From: Candidatus Hydrogenedentes bacterium ADurb.Bin170
Lineage (GTDB): Bacteria; Hydrogenedentota; Hydrogenedentia; Hydrogenedentales; CAITNO01
Direction of reading: 5' to 3'
NCBI GenBank assembly: GCA_002070275.1
Contig: MWCY01000018.1
Location: 1 to 56,346 of the forward strand
Length of the DNA stretch: 56,346 nt
Part shown: positions 54,319 through 56,346 of the stretch, in pieces
Layout of the letters: every line of letters starts with the position of its first letter
Position numbering within the stretch: the first letter of the stretch is position 1
Translations under genes and position numbers: made by a program
Notes under the pieces: generated by a model
Told to the model about the DNA's origin: nothing
What the model saw: only the letters and a program-made list of their open reading frames with translations
Database searches by the model: none

Positions 54319-56346
54319 TTATTCCACTTTGACTGAGTCTACAGGACAGATTCTAAAGCATTCACCACAGCGCACACACCGCCCGGAGTCAATGGAATGC
54401 ACTTCATAGGGCTTCATTTCAATCGCACCGGAGGGGCAGACCTGAGCACATTTTGTACAGCCGATGCACGCCTCCGTTATAAAATAACGTATGAGTGCTT
54501 TGCATTTTCCCGCCGGGCAATGCTTTTGGATATGGGCTTCGAATTCTTCCCGGAAATAACGCAGCGCTGTCAGCACCGGATTGGGTGCAGTCTTGCCGAG
54601 TCCGCACAGGCTCATCTGTTTCATCACGGAGGCAACTTCTTCCAGCAGTTCGAGATCACCCGCCTTGCCTTCGCCCGCAACCAGACGGTTCAGGATTTCC
54701 AGCATACGTTTCGAACCTACCCGGCAGGGCGTGCATTTGCCGCAGCTTTCCTGCTGTGTGAAAGACAGAAAATACTGTGTCATTTCCACCATGCAATCAC
54801 CGTCATCCAGCACGACAAATCCGCCGGAACCCATCATGGCGCCCGCATCGGTCAATGCCTCATAGTCCACAGGGGTCTGTGCCAGTGATGCAGGAATGCA
54901 CCCGCCCGACGGCCCTCCAATCTGCACGGCTTTCAGCTTTCTGCCGTCCGCCACGCCGCCGCCGATTTCCTCAACAATGGCGCTGATCGACATACCCATG
55001 GGCACTTCGATCAATCCGCCGCGCACCACTTTTCCTGCCAGAGAAAACACTTTGGTTCCAGTGCTTTTTGGGGTGCCGAGTGCTGCAAAAGCAGCCGCAC
55101 CGTTGCGCATAATCCAGGGTACCAGCGCCAGCGTCTCCGTATTGTTGACAAGGGTCGGACAGCCGAAGACACCCCGCTCTGCCGGATAGGGCGGCCGCAG
55201 AGTCGGCGTTCCCCGCCTTCCCTCGACCGAAGCGATCAGCGCTGTTTCTTCCCCGCAGATGAAAGCACCTGCTCCCTGTACAACCCGGATGCGGAAAGAA
55301 AAGGACGTTCCAGCAACCGTTTTGCCGAGAAGACCGGCTTTTTCACACAGCGCAATGGCGCGGTTCACCCGCTCAACTGCAAGAGGGTATTCTGCTCTGA
55401 TGTAGAAAATACCTTCCTGCGCATTGACCGCCAGAGCGGCAATCAGCATGCCCTCGATCACACGAAAAGGATATGATTCCAGCATCATGCGATCCATAAA
55501 TGCACCCGGGTCACCTTCGTCTCCATTGCAGATGACATATTTTGTCGTGTCGCCGGATGCACGGACAGCACGCCATTTCGCCGCAACAGGAAAACCGGCG
55601 CCACCACGCCCGCGCAAACCGCTCGCTTCTATCTCCGCCAGTATCTTTTCGTAAAACGGGACAGCGCCATCTGTTTCCCGGGCATGCATGGACTGAAGAC
55701 ATGTCTGCAAAGCCTGAAATCCGCTCCGGCGTCTGTATTCCTCCAGATCAAGCGGATCGATCTCACCGCAGTACTCCGTAGCCAGGCGGCGCTGCGACTT
55801 GAGGAAAGCAGTCATGGACGCCCCCTCCGCATCCAGAGCATATTCCTGCGGCTTTTTAATGCTGTCCGAGATGTACATCCATTCAAACCAGCGCGCCGCC
55901 TTTCTTTTCCAGGAATGAAAGGCCTTTTGCGCCGGTATATGCCGGACGATAATCGACTCAACGTCCTCTGCCTGCACCTTTGCATACAGTGCAGGCGGTT
56001 TACCGGGAAGAATAATTTCCAATAGAGGTGTCTGATGGCATATGCCGACACAGCTCACATTTTTTACGGGAATTGTGGCGCCCAGTTCATGAAGCGTCTT
56101 CAGCAAAGCGGCACGCACTTTTTCACTGCCACCGGCAACACAGCAGGAACCGAGCCCTATTCTGATTTCCCCTTCTGTTTTTTCAGGTCCGGCCGCCGCT
56201 TCAGGCACTGCGTTTTTCGGCAGGTCAGCATTTTTTAAAAAATCCGCCAGCATGATGTCCACAGCATCCGTCTGCACATGCCCGTAGGTTACCCCGTCGA
56301 TCTGCACTGCCGGCGCCAGCGTACAGCATCCCAGGCACGCCACTTT
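54319..56346 (-). CDS. NuoE/NuoF-type NAD(P)H oxidoreductase with two ferredoxin clusters (5' end cut by window)
   Basis: Partial: the frame runs off the right edge. At least 674 residues are visible. The first about 35 are the tail of a thioredoxin-like [2Fe-2S] domain (CLGCCTLAPAV). A second thioredoxin-like Cys set follows (GLGSCC, then VSCVGICHQTP). The NuoF core has GRGGAGFPVAAKW, NGDEGDPGAFMDR (FMN/NADH site), CGEETALIASVEGRRG and the [4Fe-4S] set ESCGKCTPCRVG plus SLCGLGK. The C-terminus has two ferredoxin motifs, CIGCTKCAQVCP and CVRCGECFRICP, as in HydB of bifurcating hydrogenases. NADH-linked electron transfer is expected; no hydrogenase or formate dehydrogenase subunit is visible. 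Confidence 0.9.
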   Translation of the reverse strand, partial: KVACLGCCTLAPAVQIDGVTYGHVQTDAVDIMLADFLKNADLPKNAVPEAAAGPEKTEGEIRIGLGSCCVAGGSEKVRAALLKTLHELGATIPVKNVSCVGICHQTPLLEIILPGKPPALYAKVQAEDVESIIVRHIPAQKAFHSWKRKAARWFEWMYISDSIKKPQEYALDAEGASMTAFLKSQRRLATEYCGEIDPLDLEEYRRRSGFQALQTCLQSMHARETDGAVPFYEKILAEIEASGLRGRGGAGFPVAAKWRAVRASGDTTKYVICNGDEGDPGAFMDRMMLESYPFRVIEGMLIAALAVNAQEGIFYIRAEYPLAVERVNRAIALCEKAGLLGKTVAGTSFSFRIRVVQGAGAFICGEETALIASVEGRRGTPTLRPPYPAERGVFGCPTLVNNTETLALVPWIMRNGAAAFAALGTPKSTGTKVFSLAGKVVRGGLIEVPMGMSISAIVEEIGGGVADGRKLKAVQIGGPSGGCIPASLAQTPVDYEALTDAGAMMGSGGFVVLDDGDCMVEMTQYFLSFTQQESCGKCTPCRVGSKRMLEILNRLVAGEGKAGDLELLEEVASVMKQMSLCGLGKTAPNPVLTALRYFREEFEAHIQKHCPAGKCKALIRYFITEACIGCTKCAQVCPSGAIEMKPYEVHSIDSGRCVRCGECFRICPVDSVKVE

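Overview
The window reads as a chromosomal segment of a Gram-negative anaerobe with roughly balanced base composition. Supporting signs are lipoproteins, an RND efflux set with a periplasmic adaptor, a LolD/MacB-type ABC pair, a four-subunit pyruvate:ferredoxin oxidoreductase and a NuoE/NuoF-type iron-sulfur flavoprotein. A DUF1080 lipoprotein and an apiosidase-like (DUF4038-type) glycosidase resemble gene content common in Planctomycetes, Lentisphaerae/Kiritimatiellae and Hydrogenedentes-like lineages. I cannot fix the phylum from the sequence alone. No insertion sequence, prophage or CRISPR array is visible.

Layout. 1-8.5 kb: a secreted glycosidase-like protein, a DUF1080 lipoprotein with mutY behind it, an unusual acyltransferase-alpha/beta hydrolase fusion and a secreted repeat protein. 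8.7-13.5 kb: RNase G, adenylate kinase, tRNA-Thr(CGT), an orphan ribulokinase and tRNA-Arg(CCT). 13.5-21.5 kb: an informational block with gyrB-gyrA on the minus strand, diverging from mazG, a possible decayed reading frame, dnaA and nnrE. 21.5-29.1 kb: a von Willebrand A lipoprotein, an ABC-F ATPase, a compact transcription unit for two related small peptides, a HAD phosphatase, tcdA, a small basic protein and cysE.

29.1-37.6 kb (minus strand): the porGDAB operon, then a riboflavin operon (ribD-ribE-ribBA-ribH-nusB-PHP phosphoesterase) under an FMN riboswitch. 37.6-45.8 kb (minus strand): one adaptor lipoprotein and two different RND permeases whose genes overlap by 4 nt. 46.1 kb to the right edge (minus strand): a tightly packed six-gene unit encoding a NuoE/NuoF-type protein (cut by the window edge), a GltD-like FAD/Fe-S protein, a GT4 glycosyltransferase, a membrane-anchored beta-propeller, an ABC ATPase and a very large FtsX-like permease.

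The most novel-looking element is the self-contained unit at 25447-26038. It has a near-consensus promoter, a leader that can fold into several helices, two tandem small ORFs sharing a PExxQISNFQV core conserved through synonymous codon changes, and a strong intrinsic terminator. I recognise no family for these peptides. The redox/glycosyltransferase/propeller/ABC operon at the right end is the second candidate for an undescribed system.
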